Source: Parapristionchus giblindavisi (Eukaryota > Nematoda > Chromadorea > Rhabditida > Diplogasteridae). Taken from it: DNA of 64,000 nucleotides. Position numbers and translations under genes: made by a program. Location: assembly GCA_943737045.1 (NCBI GenBank), contig CALSFV010000245.1:62001-126000 (forward strand), read 5' to 3'. Of the stretch, positions 1-12,087 are shown piece after piece; position 1 is the first letter of the stretch; every line of letters starts with the position of its first letter. The notes beneath the pieces were generated by a model. It searched no databases and was not told where the DNA came from. It saw only the letters and a list, made by a program, of their open reading frames with translations.

Positions 1-444
1 TGACTCAAATATGGCATCAGATTTCACACATTTCCGTACTTGTGATTACGATTTGCCCACATTCTGGCTAATGGTAGTCGAGATACCATCTATTTGCCAC
101 ATACAGGCAAGCATTTGCCAGAATACCGGAAAATCGCTCGCAAACTATCCCTACTCGGACAAATTTAATCACTGTGAATATACGGCCGAAAATTTCATGA
201 TTGGACTTTGGTATCTCGGTGTTGGATCTAGTCAAATGGAAACAGTATCGTTTCGATTCTACAGTGTTGTGTTGTAATTTGGTGTTTTTCGCTTGCGCCT
301 AGATAATAATGTATGCAAAATTTGGTTTTGCAATCAAACTAATAAAAATATTAAAGAAGGGGACCCACGAGATTTGGAGTGCACTATTGACAAGAAGAAC
401 GTGGGACATAGGAAGTGCCATTATGTTCTCTATTCGATATGAGC

Positions 445-512
445 GAATGGGGGCTCAGTGGTTAGTAATCAGCGCTTGTAACCGACTACGTGTGTTCGAT
501 TCTCGTTTGCAA
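445..512 (+). pseudogene. Degenerate tRNA-like sequence, probable tRNA-derived SINE head
   Basis: A stretch reading GCTCAGTGGTTAG, about 30 bases, then TGTTCGATTCTCG resembles the pol III A and B boxes of a tRNA gene. The middle reads CTTGTAA, as in the anticodon loop of tRNA-Thr(TGT). The anticodon and acceptor stems do not pair well, so this is not a working tRNA. It is more likely a decayed tRNA or the head of a tRNA-derived SINE. No tail or target duplication was identified. Confidence 0.35.
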
Positions 513-729
513 TTTTCTATATATTTATCCTTCAAATTCAAAAACTCGCGCCTTTCCCTGGGGGATCAATGAACTTTATGCTCGGATTACTACACTCCTG
601 TGCACCTAAAATTTTAGAGAAAATTGTTTTTGGATATAGGGAGATGTGATCTATAGTTCTGCTTGGCCAGTTTAGTCACGAAAAAACTCGTGTGTCCCCT
701 TCTTTAAGAAAAGAAGGCAAATCAATGAT

Positions 730-838
730 TTTATGGCATTTTCTGTTTTTTTCTGAATTTTCTGTTTTTTCTGCTTTTTGAAAACAGAAATTTCTGTTTT
801 CTGATTTCAGAAAAAAATATTTTTCTGTCCCAGCCCTG
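730..838. mobile_element. Truncated short hAT-like element end
   Basis: The segment is built of repeated TTTTCTG/CAGAAAA motifs and ends in CCCAGCCCTG. The same terminal decamer closes the complete element at 45507-46040. No matching CAGGGCTGGG start is visible upstream, so only one end seems present. The rest of 1-1170 holds no gene I can support. Confidence 0.4.
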
Positions 839-1177
839 TACTTTACCATAACCCGGTCAGCTAACGGTATAAACTAAAAAGTCCTTAAGACCAACGAATA
901 TTGAAGACGAAGAGACATGATTTTCATTTTGCTATTTAGTAGGACACATTGCAAAATTCTGTCGGATGGAATGTTGAAATTCGACCTGATATTAATTTTA
1001 GGTAGACTCAAAAATTCCTCAACAATTTTAAATCGTTATTTCGATATTTTGCATTGCTTTTTTGACAAAATTACTAATTTGACTATAAATGACACAGTAA
1101 AGTAGAAAAAAAATTAATGATTAATTAAACTTATTGAAGAAATTCAATAATAAAACTTTGTCATTTAAATCGTTATT

Positions 1178-2742
1178 TTGATGAATTGCATTTCTTATTT
1201 TTTACAATATAGTCAATTCAACCATGTAGAAAATATCCTCCATCAAATATTGTATTCGCAGATGTCGAAATCTAAGATGACGAAGAAAGAGAAAGAGTTG
1301 GTCTGTACGGAAATAAATTCGTTATCTAACTTTTTACATCTTCCTTCGAATTATAACCAGTGAGTGCTTAAACATATTTTACAATTTCTTGTTTAACTTT
1401 ATATCATTGCTTAATAAGTTTAACCAAAAAATTTAGGGATAGAATTCTCTACACACTCAGAAAAAAAGGTGTAAAATATAACACCTTTTCATGTTCATTG
1501 GATCAGACTCTAATACACGATGTGTAACTATTCACAGCCTAAAAAGTGTACTTTTCAACACATGAAAAGGTGTAAAAATGAACACCTCGAGGTGTAAAAA
1601 CTACACCTTTTTGAATGGCGCGGTCACCCTTCTCATTCATTAGCTCTGCACCTATCTTTAGACTCCAACCACTTAGTTAATGTTGTACTGACTGTCAAAA
1701 AATTGTGAGTGACAACAGACTTCCGTGTCACAATCATATCTTTCAATTGTAATAAGAATAGAATTCACAATCGCTCGATGACATGCGCATTACATGAATG
1801 CAAGTGTATACATATAGGGCGCGGCGAACACCAGAAGGGTTTGGTGGAGGTGGTATTGGGTTTAAAAGAACACCTTTCCAGGTGTACCACTGAGCACATA
1901 AAGAGGTGTAAATTAGAGACTCGAAACTTTGAACGTGAAGCTGAAACCTGTAAAAGTGGACACCTTTTCATGTGTTCAAAAGAGCACTTTAAAAGGTGTA
2001 AATTGGAACACCCCTACATCTTCACAAGAACACTCCGAGGTGTTCTACAAAATTACACATGTTCATTTTTACACCTTTTTTTCTGAGTGCACGAATACGC
2101 CAACAGTTGCCAAGGTCGGATGGAATCAACGAGTGATGATGTTTGATAATGATAGAAAAGCAATCAACCTGCACTTCGTTAGGATGGAGGGGAGATTACC
2201 ACATTTACAACGTGGAATAGTAATTATTTTATTGGATAATTTATTTATTTATTTTAATTTCTTGATTTATTTTATTGTTCAACCTAGCAAAATTATGTTT
2301 TATGGTTTTTTTTTAAAAGAGGGGAGCCGATGACTAAAAGAGAAATGTCATCTTCTAAAACATTGTTTATAGGAAGAAAGAATTGCTTACAACAGCTATG
2401 TTTTACCTTTCAATCCATGGCTACTTAGAATGTTTGATTGTCATATCAATATAGAGATGTGTAACATTGTTAAATCATGCAAGTACATCTTTAAATTCAT
2501 TTTTAAGGTAAACAATTATGTGTACCTAAAATTAACATCTTACATTCTATTAATTTTGTTATCCTTAATTTTCTTTATTATTAAGTTAATTGTATGTCTT
2601 CCAGGTCTCAAACTGCGTTGATATGATATCATCGAGAGGAGTGACTTTATCAGTTGCTGTCGACAATGGTTGCAACATCGTCGAGGGAAACACTTTCACC
2701 TTCAATGATGTAACCTTGTCTCCAACTTCATCCTTCCGATGA
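1178..2742 (+). pseudogene. OB-fold-like family gene, copy 1 (exon split by a MITE)
   Basis: This is a diverged partner of the gene at 2943-7717. The matching parts are an exon ending at 1359 (CA|GTGAGT donor), an exon from 1437 to 2219, and a last exon 2605-2742 ending in TGA. The middle exon is split at 1453/2090 by a MITE. Rejoined across the MITE it parallels copy 2, with shared stretches such as NQRVMMFD and FVRMEGRLPHLQRG. The last exon (VSNCVDMI...VTLSPTSSFR) parallels the region of copy 2 that follows the large insertion, but ends there, so copy 1 lacks the C-terminal half. I found no counterpart of the first exon of copy 2. It may be a pseudogene or a short diverged member. The family is not recognised by name. 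Confidence 0.5.
1454..2089. mobile_element. MITE with AGGTGT-iterated interior, inserted in copy-1 exon
   Basis: The ends are inverted repeats, CACTCAGAAAAAAAGGTGT at the left and its complement at the right. The interior repeats AGGTGT/ACACCT many times in both orientations, usually as AGGTGTAAA or ACACCTTTT. The uninterrupted paralogous exon at 3433-3577 confirms that this block is extra sequence. The target-site duplication is not clear; at most CA is shared. It has no coding capacity of its own. Confidence 0.7.
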
Positions 2743-2942
2743 ACACTGGTTGACTGGCGTCATTATTGAAGTAACCTTGAAGACTGAAGAATATTACGAT
2801 ATTTTTGATTTGTTGATAAAGAATGTTTTGTTAACATAGTATGTTATAGTGTTATATTAATTGAGTTTGATTCTCCAATCTATCTCATCTATTTATTTGA
2901 AATATTTTTTTTTCGCCTTAAATATCATATTAAAATTAAGTC

Positions 2943-5900
2943 ATGTCTTCGATTGATGATGCAAGGGGAGACAACTCCACGAAGACAACACCCGAGATCA
3001 AGAGAGAGGAAGATGTCCATAGAAGAGAACGAAAGATCAGCACCACGGTCAGTTTTTTTTTTATTTTTAATTTACACTGTATCATTGTTATCAATATAGT
3101 AACATATTTTATTATTTTTTATTATATATTACTCATTTACAACTAAAATATTCCATATTTTAGCCGTCTCGTAGATCATGTGTAGTCAATTTGGAGGAGT
3201 CGGACGACGATGACGATGACCATCAAACATCATATTCACAGATGTCGAAATATGAATTGATGCTGAAAGAGAAAGAGTTGGTCTGGCCCACAGAGCAGTC
3301 GGATGAAATGACTTCGTTGTCTAACATTTCTCACCTTCCTCCGAATTATGACCAGTGAGTGCTTGAACATATTTTACAATTTCTTGTTTCACTTTATATC
3401 ATTACTTGATAATTTTAACCAAAAAAATTTAGGGATATCATTCTGTGTATGAATGCGCCAACAGTCGCCAAGTTTGGATGGAATCAACGGGTGATGATGT
3501 TTGATGAGAAGAGAAGAGCCATCACTGTGCGATTCGTTAGGATGGAGGGGAGATTACCACATTTACAACGTGGAACGGTAATTTTTTTCTTCGATAATTT
3601 ATTTAATTATTTTAATTTCTTGATTTATTTTATTGTTAAACCTAGCAAAACTATGTTTCATGTTTTAATTGTAGGTACTACAGATTGTTGGAGGATGTAT
3701 TATGCAGGTTGACAAGCAATACTGCTTAACACGGGTCTCCTGTAAAAGTGTAGCAAAAACGGTCGGGCCTGCCACTAGGAAAATTTTTTGTCTTCGATTA
3801 CGATGAACGTTGGTCAGTGGGTGTGGTTGGGGGTCATGAGAAGGATGAGCCACTTCATTTGGCCAAAATTACAAATTATCGATTTTTTGTGATCTACCCT
3901 GGAAATGATCATAACTCGGTTCATTTTCATCGTACATCGAGCTGACAGGTGTCATTCGAACCGTATTCTAATGCTCTCCAAAAAAGTACTTCATGACCCG
4001 TCCGCTGCAAAGTCGTCTTCAGGGCGAAAAACGCGAAAAACACATTTCTTGAACAAAAATGTGATCTGTTCTCGAAAATTTTCTCTTGGGATCATCCGTA
4101 TTATTGCAGAATATAAGTTATCAGATGACGTACAAAGTCGGTATGTTGTTCATTTACCGTATCTCTGGCCCCCCAATACCGTTTAATAGAGTACACGGGA
4201 CTTAGTCATTTTTTCCAGCCTTAACAGTTTTTCGATCGTATCTGCCTTCAAAATGGTCCAATCGACTATTCGAAAAAAGGAAAATGATGATCTCGGAAAG
4301 GCGAATAAAAAGATCTATCATGATCGAATAGCTATGACAACTCATTTTCGAGTTATTCGAGGAAAATCACTACACTTTCTCCTTTCTCCTACACTTTCTC
4401 CTCTAATGAATGAACGGAAATGAAATTATTCTCTGTACCGCTGAAAACTACCCAACCGACTTTATTTTATATTATGCATGAGAAAATATTATAAAAGCAA
4501 GCAATCAATATGTAATTATCAACATCACTGATCGAAAAAGAGGGATGTAGACAAGTCAGGGCTTCATCCGTGAACAGAGTGTTCATCTCGGTTGTCTAGA
4601 TTGCATCGGAGGAGATAGTCAGATCATCCTCATGTACTTTCACTTCATCCTCAATTCCTCCACCCTCCTCATCGTATTCCTTCTCCCATTCGTTGATGAA
4701 ATCCATGTCCAGTGCCGCATCTCTCTTGGCTCTTTTGGTGCTCTTCAGCTTCTTCTCTGCCTCCTCCTTCTTCTTCGCTAGCAGAGTCCGAATGCAGTTC
4801 TTGATCTGATCGTGTGACATTCGGTTAGCGGGCATGATATCCGTTCTGGCCTTCATTCTCTTCTCGACTTCTTCTGCTCTCAGCTTGTTCCTGGCTGCGT
4901 AGAATTCCTCGAATTGATCGACCACCATCTGCTTGCCAACTGAGTAGTATGGGGCAACAGGGTTGGGCGGAAAAAGGTGGCCGGTAAAAAAATCGGTAAC
5001 GGTAAAATCGGTAAAACGGTACAAACGGTAAAACTCTGAAAACCCCTGTAAAACCGCGAAAAATTGTAATTTTTTCCGCGACGTTTATTTCTACGTTTAC
5101 TCGTTTCATCAGAACTGCGATATCGTGTCGGACACTATAAATGTACTATTTTGTTATTACTTTGACCGTAGTTACAACAAAAAATATTTCAATTTCTTCT
5201 GTTCTATTAATACATATTTGGTAATTGTTATTTATTGAGAGATTATCTGTCTGTCGAGACATAAAATCGCCTTCGGTTACGGGCAATTTCTCAACATATC
5301 GACGTAATGTTACCAAAAATAACGCAGAATATCTAGTGTAAATTTCGGTAATTACCGATGAGAAACCGTAAAATTTACCGGTGGGTAAATTTTAAGGTCA
5401 GGGACCGGTAAAACTGGTAAAAATCGGTAACGGAATTTTTTTCCGCCGAACACTGTGGGGCACTCTTCTTCCAAATGCGAAGTGCCTATTGGTCTCGGAT
5501 GATTCGGTGCCTTCTCGTATTCCTTGAATGATTCCGAAAGTGGACCGATTCCGACTCCTTGCTGAACCTCCTCGAGCATTCTGCTTTACAGTCCAAGGGC
5601 GAAATCTACCATTGATACTCCGGTCTGATCTTGTGTTCTCCTCTGCCCCAGTGACGTTCAAGATTTCAATGACGGAGTAAAGTGGATCTCGCTTTGTAAA
5701 TTGGTGAGGCGAAAAGGAGAAGAAAAAAGGGAGATGAGACACTAAAGTGTGCATTAGATGATGAGATCAGTAAATGAAAAAAAGTAATTTCTGCAACAAT
5801 TTTTCCATAACTGGCACCAAACAGCCGACTAAATCGATGTTGATAAGGTTTTCCTCGAATAACTCGAAAATGAGCTGTCATAGCTATTCGATCATGATAG

Positions 5901-7717
5901 AACTTTTTATTCGCCTTTCCGAGAGCATTATTTTCCTTTTTTCGAATAGTCGATCGGACCATTTTGAAGGCAGATACGATCGAAAAACTGTTAAGGCTGG
6001 AAAAAATGACTAAGTCCCGTGTACTCTATTAAACGGTATTGGGGGGCCAGAGATACGGTAAATGAACAACATACCGACTTTGTACGTCCTCTGATAGCTT
6101 ATATGCTGCAATAATACGGATGATCCCAAGAGAAAATTTTCGAGAACAGATCACATTTTTGTTCAAGAAATGTGTTTTTCGCGTTTTTCACCCTGAAGAC
6201 GACTTTGCAGCGGACGGGTCATGAAGTACTTTTTTGGAGAGCATTAGAATACGGTTCGAATGACACCAGTCAGCTCGCTGTACGATGAAAATGAACCGAG
6301 TTATGATCATTTCTAGGGTAGATCACAAAAAATCGATAATTTGCAATTTTTTCCAAATGAAGTGGCTCGGCCTTCTCATGACCCCCAACCACACCCACTG
6401 ACCAACTTTCATCGGAATCGAAGACAAAAAATTTTCCTAGTGGCATGCCTTGCTACACTTTTACCGGAGACCCGTGTTAACAGCACTCGACCATAATCTG
6501 GAAGTAGTAGTTACGAAGGATGCTCAAGTGACTATTATTGAAGGAGTTACCACGCCGATTGATAATATAAGTCCATCGAATGATAATATAACCAAAATTC
6601 CAATCGGAAAGAACAGGTGAGATTTTAAACGTTCCATATAATTATATGAGTTCCTTCTCTATGTTATTTTTCGTCACGTAATTAAAGTTATCTATCCAGG
6701 CGCATTCTTCTGCTTTTTCTGTCTAGCGTGCGGTCGGTCAGACATTGTTCTCCATTGGACCTTTGTCGTCTATCCCTTCCCTCGTCTATTCCATCAACAG
6801 ATAAGGAACCCAGTTGGATCCCCTCCCAGAAGGTGTTTGGAAAGCCGGGAGGTGTATTTCCTTCTTCATGCAGCCACTTCGGACGGAGCTTCTACCGCTA
6901 CGTGGGTTGTTAACTTCAATTTCTAATGTATTCTTTTCTGGATTCTACTTCGAGCACAGATGTTGAAAGACCATCAAGATACACGATGACCCGATGAATA
7001 GAAGAAAGAATTGAACGTCATTGATCTATGAAGGACCCCCTGTCATGACCCACCTCACCAATGTGAAGATGTGATAAAGATTATTATTATTATCCAGGCG
7101 CATAAGAAGTGTCAAGATCACAGAGATTGGAAATGAAGTTTCTTCTCCTGGACGCTACGGTGGGATTCAGAAGACCGTACGTATTAAAGTACGTGACATA
7201 TGGAATAATGAATCTGCACTGTATTTTAATCAGCATGATATTGGACACCTCGAACATCTTTCTATTGGAAAGGTACAAATTACATATTATAGACTTTATT
7301 ATTAAATCGATATGATTTCAGGTATACCATATGTACGGTTTGAAGGTTTCTCATGGAAAGTCGTCTATCACACTTTCCGCTTCGCCGTTATTTGCATGGA
7401 TAGAGTGTGAGGGGAGCATGACGAAGACTAATAATGATGATGATGAAGCGGAGGAGATAACCTTGGAGGAACTGGACAAGAAGTGGCGCAAATTATTGGA
7501 TAAGAAGTTGTGTAAGTGAAAAATTCTTACAATTATTCATTATCTAAGAAAAATCATTTTTTATTTAAATATGTAAACATTATTCATTGCAGGTCTGCGA
7601 GGTCGTTTACTGATGAACATCTATAACTTCTCGAGCACGTTTGCCGACGGTTACCGAAAGGATAACGGGATTGCTACAATAACGCTCAGCAGCACACGTT
7701 TCATTGTTTATTCATGA
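2943..7717 (+). CDS. Probable OB-fold protein gene, copy 2, interrupted by a 2.8-kb inverted-repeat element
   Basis: The exons are 2943-3047, 3164-3354, 3433-3577, 3675 to about 3719 plus about 6486-6616 (one exon split by the element), 7098-7272, 7322-7511 and 7593-7717. All phases agree and the frame ends in TGA. The product has a charged, Asp-rich N terminus. Two beta-rich segments follow: one around NQRVMMFDEKRRAITVRFVR, and one around TVRIKVRDIWNNESALYF continuing to SSITLSASPLFAWIE. These look like OB folds of the RPA type, which is inference from pattern only. I do not recognise the family. The exact element/exon junction is unclear, so the frame across it is unproven. If the element is not removed from the transcript, the gene is disrupted. 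Confidence 0.55.
4596..5585 (-). pseudogene. Captured gene fragment inside the inverted-repeat element
   Basis: Read on the minus strand, 5585-5464 gives an acidic, plausible protein segment (MLEEVQQGVGIGPLSESFKE and on). After the MITE at 4958-5455, a clean frame of about 120 codons runs to a stop near 4596. It includes YYSVGKQMVVDQFEEFYAAR and lysine-rich KKKEEAEKK. The two halves are in different frames, offset by one base near 5485, and an in-frame TAA lies just upstream of the first half. This looks like the C-terminal part of a host gene, now broken. I do not recognise the protein. Confidence 0.45.
4958..5455. mobile_element. hAT-like MITE with GGTAAAA-iterated interior
   Basis: The ends are CAGGGTTGGGCGGAAAAA and the complement of CAGTGTTCGGCGGAAAAA. 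The flanking 8-mers TGGGGCAA (4950-4957) and TGGGGCAC (5456-5463) look like an 8-bp target duplication with one change, as expected for hAT-group insertion. The interior near both ends is a run of GGTAAAA and ATCGGTAACGG units. There is no transposase. It lies inside the captured gene fragment. Confidence 0.7.
6697..6912 (+). other. Possible alternative terminal exon of OB-fold-like copy 2
   Basis: An acceptor reading ATCCAG|GCGCAT occurs here and again at the used exon (7098). In the phase left by the exon ending at 6616, this segment stays open from 6699 for about 70 codons to a TAA at 6912. It could be an alternative last exon or chance. The encoded peptide is Ser/Pro/Cys-rich and unlike the rest. 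Confidence 0.25.
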
Positions 7718-8233
7718 ACACGTATAAATAATAGTTATCAACATTGATTTTTTTTCTGCTAATAAAGCATTTTTATTAAATTAATTGCTGTCGGGCGTAG
7801 ATAAATAATAAAAAATTTCAGATATTGGTTGAGCCTAATAATGCCAAAGTTGAGGAAATTGCCGATTCATTTATTTTTAGCAAACACCTAAATTCAATAA
7901 TTCCATATACCAGGTACAATATCGATCGGTCTTAAAATCGATTTATTTCGAGTAATAGCAAAGGTACACTGACGAATAGCGCGAGGGAACAAAAGGTGAA
8001 CTGCACAAAGATCAAAGATCAAGAGATTAAAGTACATACTACAAACGACAAAACAAAGGCCAAAATGCACAGGTTGTGATCAAGTGTAAGAAAGATTGTG
8101 TATATCAGCTAACCGTTTCGAGCGTTTTAGATTTATATAATTTGCATATATTGATTGATTTTTGGGAGAGTGACTAGACAGGGGTACATTGTGAGAGGCG
8201 AAAGATCAAAGATCAAAGATCAAAGTCCAAAGA
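7718..8233. other. Intergenic, convergent gene ends
   Basis: This separates the plus-strand OB-fold-like gene from the minus-strand NUDT18-like gene, so it holds two 3' ends. AATAAA-like A-rich words occur near 7760-7810. A GATCAAAG array (8198-8230) sits immediately after the NUDT18 stop codon on its sense strand. No other gene was seen. Confidence 0.6.
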
Positions 8234-11200
8234 TCATAGCATGTGCAGCGACGGTCGGTACTGGTTTTTGTCGAGTCGCAGCGCTCGTCGGATCTCCAAA
8301 TTCTCAACGGGAATCCAGTGATATCTGCAAGGATCATTAGAGATCAAAGATCAGACTACAAACTACAAACCTTGATGGACTGCGAACTGCTGCCTTGCCG
8401 CTGCTCTTCTTGTGCTGACAGGCCACCCTGAAATTGGAGTTTGTAGTTTGATCTTTGATTTTCTATCCAATGATAAATATGTTGTTTTTATTATTATTGT
8501 AAATAAACAATTGTATACACATTTTTTCATGCTGCAAAGCGGCCAAACTGGCCGAACTAGAAAAATATCTTTCATTGCTCTGTGCATTTTGGCGCAAAAC
8601 AATTCATGAATAGACAGATTTTCAGCAATACCCAAGTTAACATATAACAGGTGAAAGAGGAAAAAATTATGAATAATGCAAATTTTAGATCATGTCGATC
8701 TCTAATCTTTCACTACTGTTGCATTGACCGAAGTAGTACGAAAGTAACTTTCACTTGACCAATTTTTTTCGTTTGCATTGTTCATGAATAAACACGATAT
8801 ATTGATATGTGATCGTCATTTATTATTCTTTGATCTATTGATTTATTGATCTTTGATCTCACCTCACAGCCAATCCGTGTGCGAGCGACTCCATGGGTGC
8901 AGGATGGCAACGGATTCGACTAATTGATGTGGGAGAGAATACGACATTGGCACCTTCTTCGAGTAGATGCTGAAATTAATCTTTGATCTTTGATCTTTGA
9001 TCTTTGACTTTGAAAATAAATACCTTATAACATTTGGAGACAACCATGGCAAAGAAGTACTCGAAGCCGAATTCGCACGTGGGGAAGGGCTAAAAGTTGT
9101 TAGAATTGACAATAAGTCCTATGGATAACGAAAAAAAGATTGATCAGCAATTGTTACACGTTCATCGAAATTTACGTTATAGAAATGAAGCGTGAAAACC
9201 CCTGCTTGTCTTACGCACAATTTTTCGCTTTTGTGCGGCTCTTTTCGTGAAAGTCGCATTTGAAGATGTTGAAGACGTAAGAATTACATTATAATAACAT
9301 AATAATATAATAATATTAGCTTACTTGATCATGCACTGCCAGAGCGTCTTCGTCTGGAATGGAACGATGCACCAGAACCTCCACCCGACTACTGTAAGAG
9401 ATTGATCTTTGATCTTTGATCTTTGATCTTTGAACTTTGAACTTTTGATCTTCGATCTTTGATCTTTGATTTCTGATCTTTAATCATTAATCTTTGACTT
9501 ACTCGTCGAGATTGAACTTGTAGATCATGAATTCGATGAAAAGACCGCGAATATTAATGTTTTCGGGGATGAGGGGAGGAATCTGGAATTTTAAATCATG
9601 ATCGATGAATTTTTATATTTCTAGATGCTCACATCGATGATCTTCGCTCGTTTCCTATAGGAGAGGGCCTCGTCCACTAACCGCAGGAAGTCCGATCCTC
9701 TGTAATCAATCGATAATCATAGAGATCAACGAGATTGATCTATTTATTCACGAATCGAACGTAGACTCTCACATGCATTATGCACAACAAGAAAACAACT
9801 TTGAATTTCACAAAATTTTCAGTTTTGTCGTATAGAATCCAAGAACTGAAGACTTCAAGCAACGCTTTCTCGTTAATGAAATTCACCTCATTTCCAACTT
9901 TTTCGCTTTGACATCTTTAACTGGGAACCATTGGGCTCCGAGAGATTCAATATCAGCGGTAGTCTTGAGATCGCCACCTGATAAGATCAAAGCTCAAAGA
10001 TCAAAGATCAAAGATCATCTGAACTAAATATCGAATCAAAGATCAATGTCAAAGATTTCTGTATCAATGCCACAATTGCTAAATGAAAACTGGTGTTCCT
10101 CACATGCTGAACAGCGTGAAATCGATTTCAAAAAAGCGAACTTTGAAGGTTCACCCCAAGCTAATATGAAACACTCCGCTCTGGCAATGCTCTCTCGCTT
10201 TCATCGTCCGCAGAGAGCGTAGCTATAGCGGGTATCAAATTAAGCTTGGGGTGCAACTTTTTTTTAATTTAAAAAAAACGAAATAAATATATAGGACTCA
10301 CCAGTGACATTGGCAACGAAGGAGAATCGATACCATCCTGATCCTTGAACTTGCAGTGAGAGCATTTCGAGCACCTAATATTATTGATTGATATTTTTAT
10401 ATCATTGATTTTATTGAAGGATATTATTGTTATCTGAAAAAATACACTAAAAATGTATCAATCCGACGACAATTGCCACATTAGGGAATAGTGCAATTGT
10501 TGGAATGTCACTACAATATTTTATTTGAATTGGCCATCGAGAATCTGACGCGAATGGTTTGATGAATTATTGTTTCCAATGGCAAATGCAAAATTAAGCA
10601 ATCTAAATCGTAAAAAGACCAAAGATCAAAGACCAAAGACCAAAAATCTAAGATGAAGTTCTGACCTCACAAGTGTATCCAGTCTCCTCCAACACTTCTC
10701 TATGGACAGCTTCAGTGAGCGTCTCTCCCGCTTCCACTCGACCGGCCGGCATGTACCATCTGTGTAGAGTGACAATGACAATTGCAGTATCATATTATAA
10801 TATCTGACAATTGGTAGGGCAATCACAATTGCAGTATCATATTATCTGACAATTGACAGGATAATGACAATTGCAATATCATATTATCTGACAATTGACA
10901 GGATAATGACAATTGCAGTGTCATATTATCTGACAATTGACAGGATAATGACAATTGCAGTGTCATATTATCTGACAATTGACAGGATAATGACAATTGC
11001 AGTGTCATATTATCTGACAATTGACAGGATAATGACAATTGCAGTGTCATATTATCTGACAATTGACAGGATAATGACAATTGCAGTGTCATATTATCTG
11101 ACAATTGCCAGGGCAATGAATATTGTAGTATCGTTATGACAATGACAATTTTCACTATTTTGACAGCGATATTTTTTTAATTTCACAATGTCATGACAAC

Positions 11201-12087
11201 CCTCTTGTGCAATATGTTATACTGCTCTCCCTTGTCAATATCTCGTTTTCAATCTGAATTTTCATTTTTCGGATATTTTTAATGGACCATGAAGAGAATG
11301 AATCAATCAATACATCAATCAATAACTAACTTTCCGTAGCTCTTCTTCTTGGCCTCTTGAATGAGAAGTATCTCCTCTTCATTCTCTTCCCCTCGTAGAA
11401 TCAATGCTGCAGCAACGTAGTTCACGTTGTCGTGCAGACGGACGTAACGACATTCTACCAATATTTTTTTCATTTTTAAAATTATTTTATTTATATATTT
11501 CGCATCAATTTCAATTCTGATTCCGTAATCCTTACTGTTTCTCAACTGTTAAAATTGTGTCAATTTGTCCAAATTCTAACAATAAATTAATGTACCCCAA
11601 ATTCGCGCTAAGCCTCATGGAAGAGTTTCTTAGCAAATATTTTATTCGTCAATTTTTTTCTGGAAATTTAAAATACATTTTTGTAGACTCACTTCCCAAC
11701 TGCATATCAGGTACTCGGGCATCCGGTCGTTGTGATGCCGAGTTGCCATTCTGAAAATATTGATTGCCTGAATAAATCAATGTGATCTGGTTTCAATGAT
11801 CTCCCTGAAAGCCTTTCTAATGTGAGAGTTTTTTTTGTTTTTTTTTTAAATTCCTTTTCGCAACATTTGAGCAGATCAATTGCATATAGATAACTAATCA
11901 ATATATGTATAACTAATGAAATATTTCATTATTATTAATATTATTACAAAAACCAAACCTGATGTCCATTCTTCTGTCCATTAGTTCTCATCTCATGCAG
12001 ACTATCATTCTCCTCCTCTCCACTGGGAGTGGGTGACATCTCACGAGACTCAACGATGTAGTCATCGTCATCGTCGTTCACGGACAT
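8234..12087 (-). CDS. NUDT18: NUDT18-type Nudix hydrolase (oxidised nucleoside diphosphate hydrolase)
   Basis: Thirteen exons read 12087-11959, 11750-11693, 11454-11331, 10759-10666, 10374-10302, 9977-9887, 9699-9633, 9582-9503, 9391-9325, 9089-9024, 8969-8863, 8427-8371 and 8324-8234. All phases agree, giving 367 aa. A perfect Nudix box (GX5EX7REUXEEXGU) spans residues 110-132, with RE at 124-125 and EE at 128-129. The preceding [19 protein letters not shown] and following [19 protein letters not shown] match the NUDT18 pattern. That family hydrolyses 8-oxo-guanine nucleoside diphosphates to keep them out of nucleic acids. The C terminus (HGLAVRVAC...[10 protein letters not shown]) also parallels the vertebrate protein. 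The start ATG directly follows an AG, so a 5'-UTR intron is likely. If intron 11 is retained, a stop codon follows two bases after the splice site. Confidence 0.88.
10151..10255. repeat. Dispersed hairpin repeat, copy a
   Basis: A palindrome of about 105 bp with outer ends CACCCCAAGCT and AGCTTGGGGTG. Its inner arms contain CTCCGCTCTGGCAATGCTCTC and a decayed complement. It lies in an intron of the NUDT18-like gene. Related copies are at 12798, 15932, 16574, 30172 and 60826. Confidence 0.6.
10787..11115. repeat. 42-bp minisatellite in NUDT18 intron 3
   Basis: About eight tandem copies of a 42-bp unit (TCATATTATCTGACAATTG followed by ACAGGATAATGACAATTGCAGTG). Inner copies are nearly identical and edge copies are diverged. 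Each unit contains TGACAATTG and its near-complement CAATTGTCA-type word, so single strands can fold. Open frames here are artefacts of the period, which is a multiple of three. Confidence 0.85.

Larger units (their letters stand above)
3720..6485. mobile_element. Long inverted-repeat (foldback-like) element
   Basis: The left arm (about 3720-4366) and right arm (about 5848-6485) are inverted copies of each other with scattered mismatches. The outer ends read CTTAACACGGGTCTCC on the left and GGAGACCCGTGTTAA on the right. Each arm contains a short open frame starting MVxSTIRKKEN. Between the arms lie a minus-strand gene fragment and a hAT-like MITE. The element splits a coding exon of the OB-fold-like gene. 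No transposase was recognised. Possible classes are foldback, a non-autonomous TIR transposon, or a palindromic duplication. Confidence 0.75.

Noticed and set aside
10823..11155. Repetitive frames of about 100 codons on both strands
   Set aside because: 42-bp minisatellite inside a NUDT18 intron.
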